Source: Thermomicrobium sp.
Lineage (GTDB): Bacteria > Chloroflexota > Chloroflexia > Thermomicrobiales > Thermomicrobiaceae
DNA length: 63,414 nucleotides
Direction: 5' to 3'
Assembly: GCA_026419575.1 (NCBI GenBank)
Contig: JANZZC010000114.1
Coordinates: forward strand, 1 to 63,414
Shown piece by piece: positions 25,740-34,236 of the stretch (the stretch's first letter is position 1; every line of letters begins with the position of its first letter). A model generated the notes under the pieces. The model worked only from the letters and a program-made list of their open reading frames with translations, had not been told where the DNA came from and did no database searches. The translations under genes and the position numbers were made by a program.

Positions 25740-25798
25740 TGTGTTCTGCAGCGACGTGTGTTCCGCTGCGGCCTGAGCCCATGACCAGGAGGAAGACC

Positions 25799-26191
25799 GT
25801 GCGCTACTTCTTGAAGACCGACCGTGGCCAGCCGGCACGAGAGCTGGACGAGGCGACCGGTCGACAGATTCTCCACCGCGGCCGGCACGAGGGGCGGCGG
25901 GTCGTCGAGCTGTTCGTCCTCCACCCGGACGGGCGGATCGATCGCTACCAGGAGCGAGCGCGACGCAAGCTCGGCAGCAATGCGATCGTCAGCCGCACCT
26001 GGTTGGTCGAAACGTACCATCCCGAGCGCCCCGGCCAGTGGTCAGACGACCGCTACGTCCCCTCGCCCGAGGAGGCTCTCGCCGAGACCGAGCCAGCGCC
26101 GGAGGCGGTCGTGCTCGTCTTGCTCGGTGCCGAGGAAGACGACGAACCGGTCCTCGCCCAGCTGACCGCCTTGCAGGCGCAACGTTCCTGA
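25799..26191 (+). CDS. Hypothetical protein, 130 residues
   Basis: I do not recognise this protein. It is soluble, begins VRYFLKTDRGQPARELDEATGRQILHRG, has a mixed beta pattern (VVELFVLHPDGRIDRYQERARRKLG) and an acidic, probably flexible C-terminus (EEALAETEPAPEAVVLVLLGAEEDDE). GTG 25799 is preferred over ATG 25781 because AGGAGG sits six bases before it. The DUF1015 gene follows 26 bases later on the same strand, so they may be co-transcribed. Confidence 0.7.
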   Translation: MRYFLKTDRGQPARELDEATGRQILHRGRHEGRRVVELFVLHPDGRIDRYQERARRKLGSNAIVSRTWLVETYHPERPGQWSDDRYVPSPEEALAETEPAPEAVVLVLLGAEEDDEPVLAQLTALQAQRS

Positions 26192-26217
26192 ACGCCGTCG
26201 GTGGACCGGTGACCGCG

Positions 26218-27501
26218 ATGCCCCAGCCGGATCGCCTGCGGGACCGGGCAGCAGCCGAAGCGCTGCCGCTCCGGCCTTTCCGCGCGGTCCGCTACGATCC
26301 GACACGGGTCGGGGAGCTCGCGGCAGTGCTGGGACCGCCCGACGACGTTCCCAGCACCGAGCAGGCGGCCGCGTTGGCTGCCCGGCACCCGTATCACTGC
26401 CTGCATCTCGAGATCCCGGACGCGGACGGCCGGAGCTTCACGCGCGCTGCCCGGCTGTACCGTGCCTGGCGGGCCGAAGGCGTGCTCCGGCGCGACGCCG
26501 AACCGGCGGGCTACGTCTACGCCCATCGGTTCGTCCTGGACGGTACCGCTCACGATCGGCTGGGCGTCTTCCTCGCGGCGTCGCTCGACCCGAAGGCCGG
26601 CGCGCGGCTTCTCCCGCACGAAGGGACGTCGCCGGAGTTCGTCGAGCGCCGCGTGCGTCAGCTGGAAGCGGTGCAGGCGCACGCCGGAGCCGTCTACGCC
26701 GTCTGGACCGGCGACGGGACGTTGCGGCGCCTGCTCGAGAAGGTCGTCGAGCGGGAGGCACCGCTCTGGTCGCTGTCGGAAGGTGCGGAGACGCAGCGAC
26801 TCTGGGCGGTGACCGGTACCGCCGCGCGCGAACTCGCTGTGCTCGTCGCGAGTCGACCGCTCGTCATCGCCGACGGGCACCATCGCTTCGCCGCTGCCCG
26901 ACGGCTCGCCCAGGGCGCGAGCGCGGGGCGTCCGGGGCACGCGTGGGTGCCGGTGCACGTGGTCGATGCCGCCGATCCGGCGCTGCTCGTCCGACCGATC
27001 CACCGGCTCCTGACCTGGTTCCCCGGCGACTGGGACGCGCTGCGCGCGCATCTGGCGCGCCACGCCTCGATCGTCGCGGTCTCCCCGGCGCTGCCGGTCG
27101 GGGAACTGGTGCGGCTGGCGGGGGAGCTCGGCCGGTCGCCTCGTCCGCGCGTCCTGATCCTCCAGCGCGAGGAGTTCCTCGTCGCCGAATTCCCGCCCGG
27201 CGACGGGAACGAACCGGATGCGGTGCTCGTCGACTCTCTGCTCCTGCGGCATGTCTGCGCGCTCGACGGTACGGAGATCGAGCGCGTGGTGGAGTACACC
27301 CCGGATGCGGTCGAGGCCGCGCGCGCCGTCGCCTCGGGCCGTGCCGCGCTCGCCGTGCTCCTGCGGCCGACGCCGCTCGCGACCGTGCTCGCCTGGGCGC
27401 TCACCGGCCGACTGCTGCCGCCCAAGACGACCTACTTCTTTCCGAAATTGCCCCAGGGTATCCTGTTCTACGACCTGGCCGATCCTCTGACGCTCGCGTG
27501 A
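26218..27501 (+). CDS. DUF1015 family protein
   Basis: The protein has 427 residues. It starts with the family pattern LPLRPFRAVRYDPTRVGELAAVLGPPDDVPSTEQAAALAARHPY and contains YVYAHRFVLDG and the invariant IADGHHRFAAARRLA, then ends with PPKTTYFFPKLPQGILFYDL, the usual family end. DUF1015 (COG4198) proteins are widespread but have no established activity; the DGHHR motif suggests a metal- or phosphate-binding site. The start could also be GTG 26209. It converges on the SPW gene. Confidence 0.9.
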   Translation: MPQPDRLRDRAAAEALPLRPFRAVRYDPTRVGELAAVLGPPDDVPSTEQAAALAARHPYHCLHLEIPDADGRSFTRAARLYRAWRAEGVLRRDAEPAGYVYAHRFVLDGTAHDRLGVFLAASLDPKAGARLLPHEGTSPEFVERRVRQLEAVQAHAGAVYAVWTGDGTLRRLLEKVVEREAPLWSLSEGAETQRLWAVTGTAARELAVLVASRPLVIADGHHRFAAARRLAQGASAGRPGHAWVPVHVVDAADPALLVRPIHRLLTWFPGDWDALRAHLARHASIVAVSPALPVGELVRLAGELGRSPRPRVLILQREEFLVAEFPPGDGNEPDAVLVDSLLLRHVCALDGTEIERVVEYTPDAVEAARAVASGRAALAVLLRPTPLATVLAWALTGRLLPPKTTYFFPKLPQGILFYDLADPLTLA

Positions 27502-27610
27502 GCGGGTGCCCGCGTTCGGAGAACGCTGGCGCACGACGCCCGTTCGCGAACGAGAGGCCGATGGGTACGGGAGGGTACCCGTGTCGTCGGGGTTCGCTCG
27601 GAGTCGACGT

Positions 27611-27640
27611 GACGGCGGCCGCAGTTGCGCGGCCGCCGTC
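27611..27640. terminator. Strong stem-loop in convergent gap, possible bidirectional terminator
   Basis: Perfect 12-bp arms (GACGGCGGCCGC and GCGGCCGCCGTC) around a six-base loop lie between the DUF1015 stop and the SPW stop. Neither side is followed by a T-run, so termination by this hairpin alone is uncertain. A second small palindrome (GGGTAC...GTACCC) lies at about 27561-27578. Confidence 0.4.
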
Positions 27641-27669
27641 CGGGCGATCGCGAGCTGGATGGATCCGGT

Positions 27670-28032
27670 TCAGCGACGGGCGAAGATGACGCTCGCCAGG
27701 CTCAAGAGCGCGACGGCCAGGCCGGCGACGACGCAGCTTACGACCATCCCGCTCACCGCGGTCTCGCCGCTCACGAAGGGTGCCGCGGCGATCCAGATGC
27801 CGATGGGTACGTTGGCGAGCCCCACCCAGCGGAGTCCGGGCGAGAGCGCGAGCTCGGCGATCGCGAACATCACGATGCAGCCGCCGAAGAAGGTCGCGCT
27901 GAGCCGCGTCACGTCGTAGAGCCAGGCATCGGGAATGACGTACGGGGACGCGGCGATCCACAGCCCGAGCACCATCACGAGCGCGGCGACGTAGTCCCAC
28001 AAGGCCGACGACCGGCGTTGCGCAGTGGCCAT
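27670..28032 (-). CDS. SPW-repeat small membrane protein
   Basis: The 120-residue integral membrane protein has four predicted helices arranged as two similar halves: LGLWIAASPYVIPDA and IGIWIAAAPFVSGET match the SPW repeat, where the W-x-A-(S/A)-P(Y/F) segment is conserved. SPW proteins are of unknown function and are common in actinobacteria and Chloroflexota. The gene stands alone on the minus strand downstream of a hairpin (28138-28166) that ends the preceding transcription unit. Confidence 0.85.
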   Translation of the reverse strand: MATAQRRSSALWDYVAALVMVLGLWIAASPYVIPDAWLYDVTRLSATFFGGCIVMFAIAELALSPGLRWVGLANVPIGIWIAAAPFVSGETAVSGMVVSCVVAGLAVALLSLASVIFARR

Positions 28033-28126
28033 GATGCCCTCGACTCCTCTCCCTATCTCCCTTCCCGTCGGCTGGCGCGCGGCCCGGCGCGCCCAACGCT
28101 CCGCGGCGATTGTAGCGGAGGCCGCG

Positions 28127-28166
28127 CGCGAAGGGAAACCACCCCCGGGGCTCGCCCGGGGGTGGT
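28127..28166 (-). terminator. Rho-independent-type terminator of the secreted protein gene
   Basis: Perfect 12-bp arms (ACCACCCCCGGG and CCCGGGGGTGGT) with a five-base loop span 28138-28166. On the minus strand they are followed by TTTCCCTTCG. It lies 13 bases after the stop at 28179. Confidence 0.75.
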
Positions 28167-28178
28167 ACGTATTCTCGC

Positions 28179-30647
28179 TCAGCTCCCGTTCGTCACCGCG
28201 ATGGTCACGGAATCGAGCTGCGGGTCGGTGCTCTCGAGCACGCCGGTCGCACCGTAGTCGAGGTAGCAGGTGACGGTGTAGGAATCGCCATCCTCACCGT
28301 CGATTAGGATCAGGTTCGCCGTGGCGACGTTCCCCGCGACGGTCTTCACGCCGACGGTACCCGAGGTGCTCGCGGTCTGCTGGCCGCTCCAGCGTGCGGT
28401 CGCGTCGCCCGAGCTCTGGAACTCCAGGAGCACCGGGACACTGGTCGGCGTGTCGGGCGAGAGGTCGCAACGAGCCTGCGTCGTGACGGTGCTGTTCTCG
28501 GCGAGGGCGGATGCGGCGACGGTGTAGTTGGGATCCGAACCGTCCACCCCGCCCTGCAGCGTCAAGTCACCGGTCACGCTCGCGGCCCAGGTCACCTGGC
28601 TGGTGTCGACCAGCTCGTCGGCGTCCTGGATGCCGTTGCCGTCGATGTCCCACCAGGCGGTGACGGTGTTTCTGACCGCGGCGTCGTTGGTGAAAGTGAA
28701 CGAAGCGCGACCGTCGTCGTCGGTCGTCGCCACTCCGCTCGCCGGATCCGGGTTCCCTTCGTTGCTCACCTGGAAGCGGATCGTCCGCCCGGCGAGCGGC
28801 GCGCCGTTCGCGGTGAGCGTCGCGGTCAGGGTGACTTTTTGGCCGGTCTGTCCGAGCGTGACGCTCGGCTCGAGGCGCAGCGCGAAGTCCTCGAGCGTGA
28901 GCGCCGGATGGCGGGTCGGCGTCAGGACGAAGACCCCGGAGCCGTCGCCGGCGACCTGGTAGTTGACGACGTTGGAGATCCCGACGAGGAAGCCGCTACC
29001 GCTCCCGGCACCGTCGGTCACGCCGACGAGCGCCGTCCCCGTGAAGTCGCGCGGGACGCTGGCGAAGGTCGTCCCGAAGTCGGTCGGATACGGGTAGATG
29101 ACCGCGTAGCCACCGGCCGGGACGGCGACGAGCACGGGGTTCTCGCTGGTGCCGACCTGGCTCGGCGCGACGGCCGCCCCGCTCGCGCTCAGGATCTGCA
29201 CGTTGGCCAGCTGCTGCCGCCCGGTCGGGTTGAAGAGGGTGAAGCCGCTCACGTCCCCCTGGCCCGTGGCATTTCCGACCTGGAAGAGCGGGAGCGCGAG
29301 CGTGTGCGTGAACCAGGCGCGGCCGCTCACCTGCCCGGCCGTCCGCGACTGCGTCTCGGCGGCCGTCCAGCTCTGCTTGGTGCCGGAGAAGTCGGGTGCG
29401 GCCGGAGCGATGTAGCTCATCGCTTGGCCCTGGCCCGGGCCGGCCAGGTACTTGACTTCGTCGACGGCTGCCGCGAACGGGCGCTGGCCGTTGATGACGA
29501 CCGCGTTGACGCGCGCTGGATCGAGGCTCGGCACGGCGCTGACGTCCGGCCGGTAGATGAAGGCGCTCTCGCCGGGCTGGAGCGTGATGGTGGAGAGCTC
29601 CGGCGGTACCACCTGAGCGATGCCGTTCCGGTCGTAGTAGGTGAGCGTGAGCGTGTTCGCGTTCGTCCGGTCGAGGTTCACCAGCGTGATGCCGGTGTTC
29701 CAGTTGTTGAAGTCGCGGAAGACGATCGGCGCGTAGCGGGTCGTCGCCGTCACGCGCGGGACGCCTTCGTTGGTCAGCAGCATCCGCCACTCCGGCTTGT
29801 ACCGTTCGGCGACGACGGCGACACCGGTCGAGGTCGCGTCGACGAACGCCGCGCCGACCCACTCCGGCGGGACGACGCCGGCGAGGTCGATCGTCCACAT
29901 CTGCCCGGCGGCGAGCGTCTGGCTGAGGGTGTAGGTCGGCTCACCGACCGTGACGCCGCGGGCGCGCTGCAGGGTGAGCGTGACCTGGTTCTGCTGGTTG
30001 CGCAGGTTGGTCACCTTGATCACGGTGCGCCATCCGCTGTTGGTCTGGACGACCGGAAGCACCCAGCTGCGGCCGAAGTTCGCCGCTTCCCAGTCGTCGT
30101 CGCGGATGCCGGTGGCACCGGAAACGGTCTGGAAGGCGCTCGTCGTGCGGAGGTCGATGCCGAGCGCGCTCGGCCCGGCGTGCTTCGCGACGACGGCGAT
30201 CGCCGGGTAGCACGTCACCGTGCAGACACCCAGCTCGGTGAGGATCGTCCGGCTCGTCTCGGAGAACTCCGCTTCGACGACGAGCCCGGCGCTCCCGCCG
30301 CTCGGGACGAGGCCGAAACCGGCGAGTTCGGCGGCAGTGAAGGCACGCGACGTGCGCGGCGCGAGCGTGAAGAGCCCGCGGATCGTGCCGCCGGTACGCT
30401 GGTTGCGCAACCGGATCTGGACCGGCAGGGCTTCCAGGTTCTGCACGACCACGGTACTCCAGAGCGGCCCGAACCCACCGGGCAACGTCTCGCCGTTGTA
30501 GACGGCAGCGAGCGTCACCCGCGCCTGTTGCTCGCTCAGCGGTGCCGCTGCCTGCGTTCCCGGGGCAAGGATCGCCAGGCTGCTCGCGGCGAGCGCGAGC
30601 ACCACCAGGAGACGGGTCAGCCTCGACGGTCGTCGTTCGGTGCGCAT
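28179..30647 (-). CDS. Large secreted protein with C-terminal Ig-like (Big_1-type) domain
   Basis: The protein has 822 residues. ATG 30647 follows a near-perfect site (AGGAGGG). The N-terminus is a Sec signal peptide (RRPSRLTRLLVVLALAASSLAIL, probable cleavage near TQA-AA, about residue 33). The body is beta-rich with repeated modules of 100-130 residues (NGWRTVIKVTNLRNQQNQVTLTL-like and GITLVNLDRTNANTLTLTYYD-like). Residues about 620-730 look like an invasin-type Ig domain: TLTATLTANGAPLAGRTIRFQVS and TTDDDGRASFTFTND. No membrane anchor, sorting signal or S-layer motif is seen. Probable extracellular or wall-associated structural or adhesive protein; this is an inference. Confidence 0.83.
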   Translation of the reverse strand: MRTERRPSRLTRLLVVLALAASSLAILAPGTQAAAPLSEQQARVTLAAVYNGETLPGGFGPLWSTVVVQNLEALPVQIRLRNQRTGGTIRGLFTLAPRTSRAFTAAELAGFGLVPSGGSAGLVVEAEFSETSRTILTELGVCTVTCYPAIAVVAKHAGPSALGIDLRTTSAFQTVSGATGIRDDDWEAANFGRSWVLPVVQTNSGWRTVIKVTNLRNQQNQVTLTLQRARGVTVGEPTYTLSQTLAAGQMWTIDLAGVVPPEWVGAAFVDATSTGVAVVAERYKPEWRMLLTNEGVPRVTATTRYAPIVFRDFNNWNTGITLVNLDRTNANTLTLTYYDRNGIAQVVPPELSTITLQPGESAFIYRPDVSAVPSLDPARVNAVVINGQRPFAAAVDEVKYLAGPGQGQAMSYIAPAAPDFSGTKQSWTAAETQSRTAGQVSGRAWFTHTLALPLFQVGNATGQGDVSGFTLFNPTGRQQLANVQILSASGAAVAPSQVGTSENPVLVAVPAGGYAVIYPYPTDFGTTFASVPRDFTGTALVGVTDGAGSGSGFLVGISNVVNYQVAGDGSGVFVLTPTRHPALTLEDFALRLEPSVTLGQTGQKVTLTATLTANGAPLAGRTIRFQVSNEGNPDPASGVATTDDDGRASFTFTNDAAVRNTVTAWWDIDGNGIQDADELVDTSQVTWAASVTGDLTLQGGVDGSDPNYTVAASALAENSTVTTQARCDLSPDTPTSVPVLLEFQSSGDATARWSGQQTASTSGTVGVKTVAGNVATANLILIDGEDGDSYTVTCYLDYGATGVLESTDPQLDSVTIAVTNGS

Positions 30648-30964
30648 GAGAACCCTCCTTTCGTCCGACCGTTTCGGCAACGCCCAGTATAGCCACCGGC
30701 GTCCGCTCCGGCCGGTCGGCTCTCCCGTCGTGGGGAACACCGTGCGCCGGCCGACCCCTGACGAGTCGCACCTGCTCCCCATCGGTATGACGTCCCGGGG
30801 CGGCGATCGGTTTCAGCCGCTCCGCTGGAAGGGGAAAGCGGGCGGTGCCGGTGGGGGACGGCACTGCCCGCTCGTGAGGAGGAGTACGGGGCTGCGCGAG
30901 GAGTGTGCAGCGTTCGACCGCCTCGATCGTAGCGGACGGACTGCTCCGCGATGTTGCCGAACCG
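30648..30964. other. Intergenic region between two-component operon and secreted protein
   Basis: This is 317 bases without a credible gene. It holds the kinase terminator (30827-30871) and, on its left, the leader of the secreted protein gene. GC content stays high and no clear -35/-10 pair is visible by eye. Confidence 0.5.
30827..30871 (-). terminator. Rho-independent-type terminator of the 33026-30965 two-component operon
   Basis: Arms GCGGGCGGTGCC (30838-30849) and GGCACTGCCCGC (30860-30871) pair at 11 of 12 positions around a ten-base loop. On the minus strand they are followed by TTTCCCCTTCC, the same layout as the terminator at 28138-28166. Confidence 0.65.
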
Positions 30965-32248
30965 TTACGTTCGGCGTTCCGCGAGCGGCAGACTGAAACC
31001 GACGATGGCCCCGCCGCCGGGCGCGTTCTCGGCCCAGACCCGTCCGCCGTGGAGCTGGACGAGATGCTTGACGATCGCGAGGCCGAGCCCGCTCCCAGAA
31101 CTCGAGCGGGCACGGTCTCCTTTGAAGAATCGTTCGAAGACGCGGTCGATCTCGTCCGCCGGGATGCCGGGCCCGGAATCGCGGACGCGGACGATCAGTT
31201 CCCCCTCGCCGTGCGCGACCTCGACGCACACGTTTCCGCCCTCCGGCGTGAACTTGAGCGCGTTGTCCAGGAGATTGGCAAGTACCTGCACGGTACGGTC
31301 GGGATCGCACGGGACGAGCGGTAGCGCTTCGTCGGCCCGGAGTTCGAGCGCGATGCGCTTGGTGGCGGCGCGGGGCTGGAAACGCTCGAGCGTGGCGCGC
31401 GCGAGCTGGACGAGGTCGGTCGGAACCCGGGCGAGCTGGAGCTGGCCGCTCTCCGCTTTGGTGAGCTCCAGGAGCTGGTTCACCAGGCGCGTCAGGTGCT
31501 CGACCTCGGTCGCGATGCGCCGGAGGAAGTCTTCGGCGACGGAGCGGTCGGCCAGCGCCCCGTCCAGCAAGGTATCGACCAGGGCCTGCAGGGCCGCCAG
31601 CGGAGTGCGGAGGTCGTGCGAGACGTTGGCGACGAAGTCGCGGCGGATCGTTTCGGTGCGGCGCAGTTCCGTGATGTCGCGCAGGATGAGCGTCACCAGG
31701 GGACGATCGGCGCCGTGCAGCACCGACGCGTGCGCCTGGACGCTGCGGCGGGGGCGGCCGAGTTCGACGAAACGGCCAGGCGGCGGGGTCGGGCCGGCGA
31801 GCGCGCGGGCGACGAGCTCGTTCAATTCGTAGTCGCGCAGCACTTCGGGGTACGGGTGCCCGAGCGCTCCGTCGCGTGCACCAGGCAGGAGGGTGCGGGC
31901 AGCCCGGTTGAGCCCGACGACGTTTCCAGCAGCGTCGATCAGCACCACGCCGTCGCTCAGGTGGTCGAAGAGCGCCGCGAGCTGCTGCTGCCGCGCGCGG
32001 GCCTGCTCGAGTTCGCGTTCGAGCGCGCGCAAGGCGTCGTCCAGCTGGTTGGCGAGGGCGGCGAGCGGATCGTCGCCCAGGAGCGGTCGCTGGAGCGGTG
32101 CCAGGTCACCGTGCTCGCGGCGCAGCCGGGCGAGCGTCGCGGCGAGACGCTGGTGGAAGGCCCGGCGTTGCCAGAGCCACACGACTGTCACCCCAACGAC
32201 GATCCCGAGAACGGTCGCGAGCAGGAGCGTCCACATCGGCCTTTCCAT
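30965..32248 (-). CDS. PhoR-like sensor histidine kinase with PAS domain
   Basis: The kinase has 427 residues: one N-terminal membrane helix (about 6-26), a coiled linker, a PAS domain (about 85-195; LFDHLSDGVVLIDAAGNVVGLNRAARTLL), HisKA with His211 in FVANVSHDLRTPL, and ATPase boxes NLLDNALKFTPEGG, DSGPGIP and GSGLGLAIVKHLV. The single helix plus internal PAS and no extracytoplasmic sensor is the layout of PhoR/WalK-short kinases. It follows its regulator by 55 bases. An in-frame ATG at 32236 is an alternative start. No phosphate-uptake genes are in view, so a PhoR role is only a family-level guess. Confidence 0.92.
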   Translation of the reverse strand: MERPMWTLLLATVLGIVVGVTVVWLWQRRAFHQRLAATLARLRREHGDLAPLQRPLLGDDPLAALANQLDDALRALERELEQARARQQQLAALFDHLSDGVVLIDAAGNVVGLNRAARTLLPGARDGALGHPYPEVLRDYELNELVARALAGPTPPPGRFVELGRPRRSVQAHASVLHGADRPLVTLILRDITELRRTETIRRDFVANVSHDLRTPLAALQALVDTLLDGALADRSVAEDFLRRIATEVEHLTRLVNQLLELTKAESGQLQLARVPTDLVQLARATLERFQPRAATKRIALELRADEALPLVPCDPDRTVQVLANLLDNALKFTPEGGNVCVEVAHGEGELIVRVRDSGPGIPADEIDRVFERFFKGDRARSSSGSGLGLAIVKHLVQLHGGRVWAENAPGGGAIVGFSLPLAERRT

Positions 32249-32303
32249 CCTCGAGGTCAGTCTAACCGGGAAGCGCGGGCGGCGTGTGACGGATCGGTGA
32301 TCC

Positions 32304-33026
32304 TCAGCGGGAGGTCGCTTGGAGATGTCGAGCGGTCAAACGGTAGCCGATGCCGCGGACCGTCTCGATGAGCCGCGGGTGCCGCGGGTCGTCCTCGAGT
32401 TTCTCGCGCAAGCCGTGGACGTGCACGGCGAGCGTCCGGTGGTCGCCGAACGTCTCGTAGCCCCAGACGGCACGGAGGATCTCCTCGGAGCGGCACACCC
32501 GCTCGCGGTGACGCGCGAGATAGGCGAGGAGCTCGAACTCGCGCGGCTTGAGCGGCACCTCCCGCTCGTCCCGCCAGACGCGCCGCTGGGCGAGGTCGAT
32601 GCGGAGGGGGCCGACCGTCAGGTACTGGTCGGCAGCCGGTTCGCTGCCCAGTTCGCGGGCGAGGAGCTCGCGCCGGCGCAGCAGCGCCTTGACGCGGGCG
32701 ACGAGTTCGCGCATCGAGAAGGGCTTGGTGAGATAGTCGTCTGCCCCGAGTTCCAGGCCGAGCACGCGGTCGATCTCGTCGTCGCGCGCGGTGAGGATGA
32801 GGATCGGCACCGTGCTCCGCTCGCGCAAGCGGCGGCAGACTTCGAACCCGTCGAGCCCCGGGAGCATGACGTCGAGGATCACGAGGTCGGGCCGGGACGC
32901 GTGAGCGTGCTCGAGCGCGGTCTCGCCGTCGCTGACGCACGTCACCTCGTGCCCGGCGCGTTCGAGGTTGTAGCGGATCGTGAGTTGCAGCGTTTCGTCG
33001 TCCTCGACCAGCAGGATGCGGGCCAC
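32304..33026 (-). CDS. OmpR/PhoB-family response regulator
   Basis: The protein has 240 residues. The receiver domain has Asp52 (LVILDVMLPGLDG) and Lys101 (DDYLTKPFSM). The winged helix contains LKPREFELLAYLARHRERVCRSEEILRAVWG and RTLAVHVHGLREKLEDDPRHPRLIETVRGIGYRL. GTG 33026 was chosen because GGGAGGAG precedes it and the receiver then starts normally (VARILLVEDD). It is the first gene of the two-component operon and is divergent from dprA across a 106-base gap. Confidence 0.93.
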   Translation of the reverse strand: MARILLVEDDETLQLTIRYNLERAGHEVTCVSDGETALEHAHASRPDLVILDVMLPGLDGFEVCRRLRERSTVPILILTARDDEIDRVLGLELGADDYLTKPFSMRELVARVKALLRRRELLARELGSEPAADQYLTVGPLRIDLAQRRVWRDEREVPLKPREFELLAYLARHRERVCRSEEILRAVWGYETFGDHRTLAVHVHGLREKLEDDPRHPRLIETVRGIGYRLTARHLQATSR

Positions 33027-33132
33027 AGCGCTCCTCCCGCATCGAGAGTGTACCAGCGCGCGAGCAGGAGCTGGCGTCGACGCGGCGATCGGCTGGCTGG
33101 TAGGATTCCGCACACGTTCGGGGAGGCGCGAG

Positions 33133-34236
33133 GTGGACGCGCGCGTGGCCTGGGTCGGATTCCATGCGGTCGAAGGGATCAGCCTGCGCAGACTGGAGCG
33201 CCTGGTCGCGCACTACGGTTCGGTGCAGGACGCTTGGGCCGCGCCGGAGGCCGAATTGCGGGCGCTCGGTCTCCCCGAGGGGCCGCTGGAGCGCCTGGTC
33301 GCCGCGCGGCGCACCGGTCTGGCGCAGAAGGTGCTCGAGGCGGCCGAGCGGGCTGGGGCGAGCGTCCTCGTCTATCCGGACGAGGGCTATCCGCCGTTGC
33401 TGCGCGAGATCGGGAGCCCGCCGCTCGCGCTCTTCGTCAAGGGCTCGCTCGAACCGGGAGACGCGCGCGGGGTCGCGCTGGTCGGTACGCGGCAGGCGTC
33501 GAGCTACGGCGCGCAGGTCGCGCGTACGTTCGCGACGGACTTCGCGCAGGCCGGGGTCACGGTGGTGAGTGGGTTGGCGCGCGGCATCGACCGAGTGGCC
33601 CATGAGGCGGCGCTGGAGGCGGGCGGGCGGACGATCGCTGTCCTTGGGACGGGCATCGACGTCGTCTACCCGGCGGGACATCGTGCGCTCGCCGAGCGAA
33701 TCGTCGAACGCGGGGCGCTGGTGACGGAGTTCCTGCCGGGGACTCCGCCGCATGCCGGGAACTTCCCGGTGCGCAACCGGATCATCAGCGGGCTCTCGCT
33801 CGGTGTGGTCGTGGTCGAGGCGCCGCAGCGGAGCGGAGCGCTCATCACGGCGAACTTCGCGCTCGACCAGAACCGCGCGGTGTACGCGGTGCCCGGGCCG
33901 ATCTTCTCGAGCGGCACTGCGGGGATCCTCCGTCTCCTGCGCGAGGGGGCCACACCGGTCGGCTCGGCGCAGGACGTCCTGGAGGATCTCGCGCTCGAGG
34001 CACGCCAGCTGCCGCTCTTGGCCCCGCCGACCGTCCCCGAGGCGGCTCGGCCGGTCGTCGCCGCGCTCGGGAGCGAACCGAGGCATATCGACGAACTCGC
34101 GGCCGAACTCGGCATGGGGATCGCCCAGCTGAGCGCGCTCTTGCTCGAACTGCAGCTGGAAGGCCTCGTGATGCACCTCGGCGCGCAGCACTACGCGCTC
34201 GCTGTCCCGTCGGTGGCGAGGGGAGGATCGCGATGA
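33133..34236 (+). CDS. dprA: DNA-processing protein DprA/Smf
   Basis: The 367-residue protein binds incoming single-stranded DNA and loads RecA during natural transformation. The Rossmann core is clear: VGTRQASSYG, VVSGLARGIDRVAHEAAL, VLGTGIDVVYPAGHRAL, FPVRNRIISGLS and SGALITANFALDQNR. An N-terminal SAM-like region and a C-terminal winged-helix (about 305-360) flank it. GTG 33133 has GGGAGG six bases upstream; TAGGAT at 33101-33106 is a possible -10. It overlaps manC as ATGA. No com genes are in the window, so competence itself is unproven. Confidence 0.93.
   Translation: MDARVAWVGFHAVEGISLRRLERLVAHYGSVQDAWAAPEAELRALGLPEGPLERLVAARRTGLAQKVLEAAERAGASVLVYPDEGYPPLLREIGSPPLALFVKGSLEPGDARGVALVGTRQASSYGAQVARTFATDFAQAGVTVVSGLARGIDRVAHEAALEAGGRTIAVLGTGIDVVYPAGHRALAERIVERGALVTEFLPGTPPHAGNFPVRNRIISGLSLGVVVVEAPQRSGALITANFALDQNRAVYAVPGPIFSSGTAGILRLLREGATPVGSAQDVLEDLALEARQLPLLAPPTVPEAARPVVAALGSEPRHIDELAAELGMGIAQLSALLLELQLEGLVMHLGAQHYALAVPSVARGGSR

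Noticed and set aside
22858-25782. Minus-strand open frame of 974 codons across the glycosyltransferases
   Set aside because: Low-complexity Arg/Ser-rich translation opposite three genes with full GT motifs.
30965-33026. Calling the two-component pair PhoR/PhoB for phosphate
   Set aside because: The architecture fits, but no pst, phoU or phosphatase genes are near, so no specific symbol is given.
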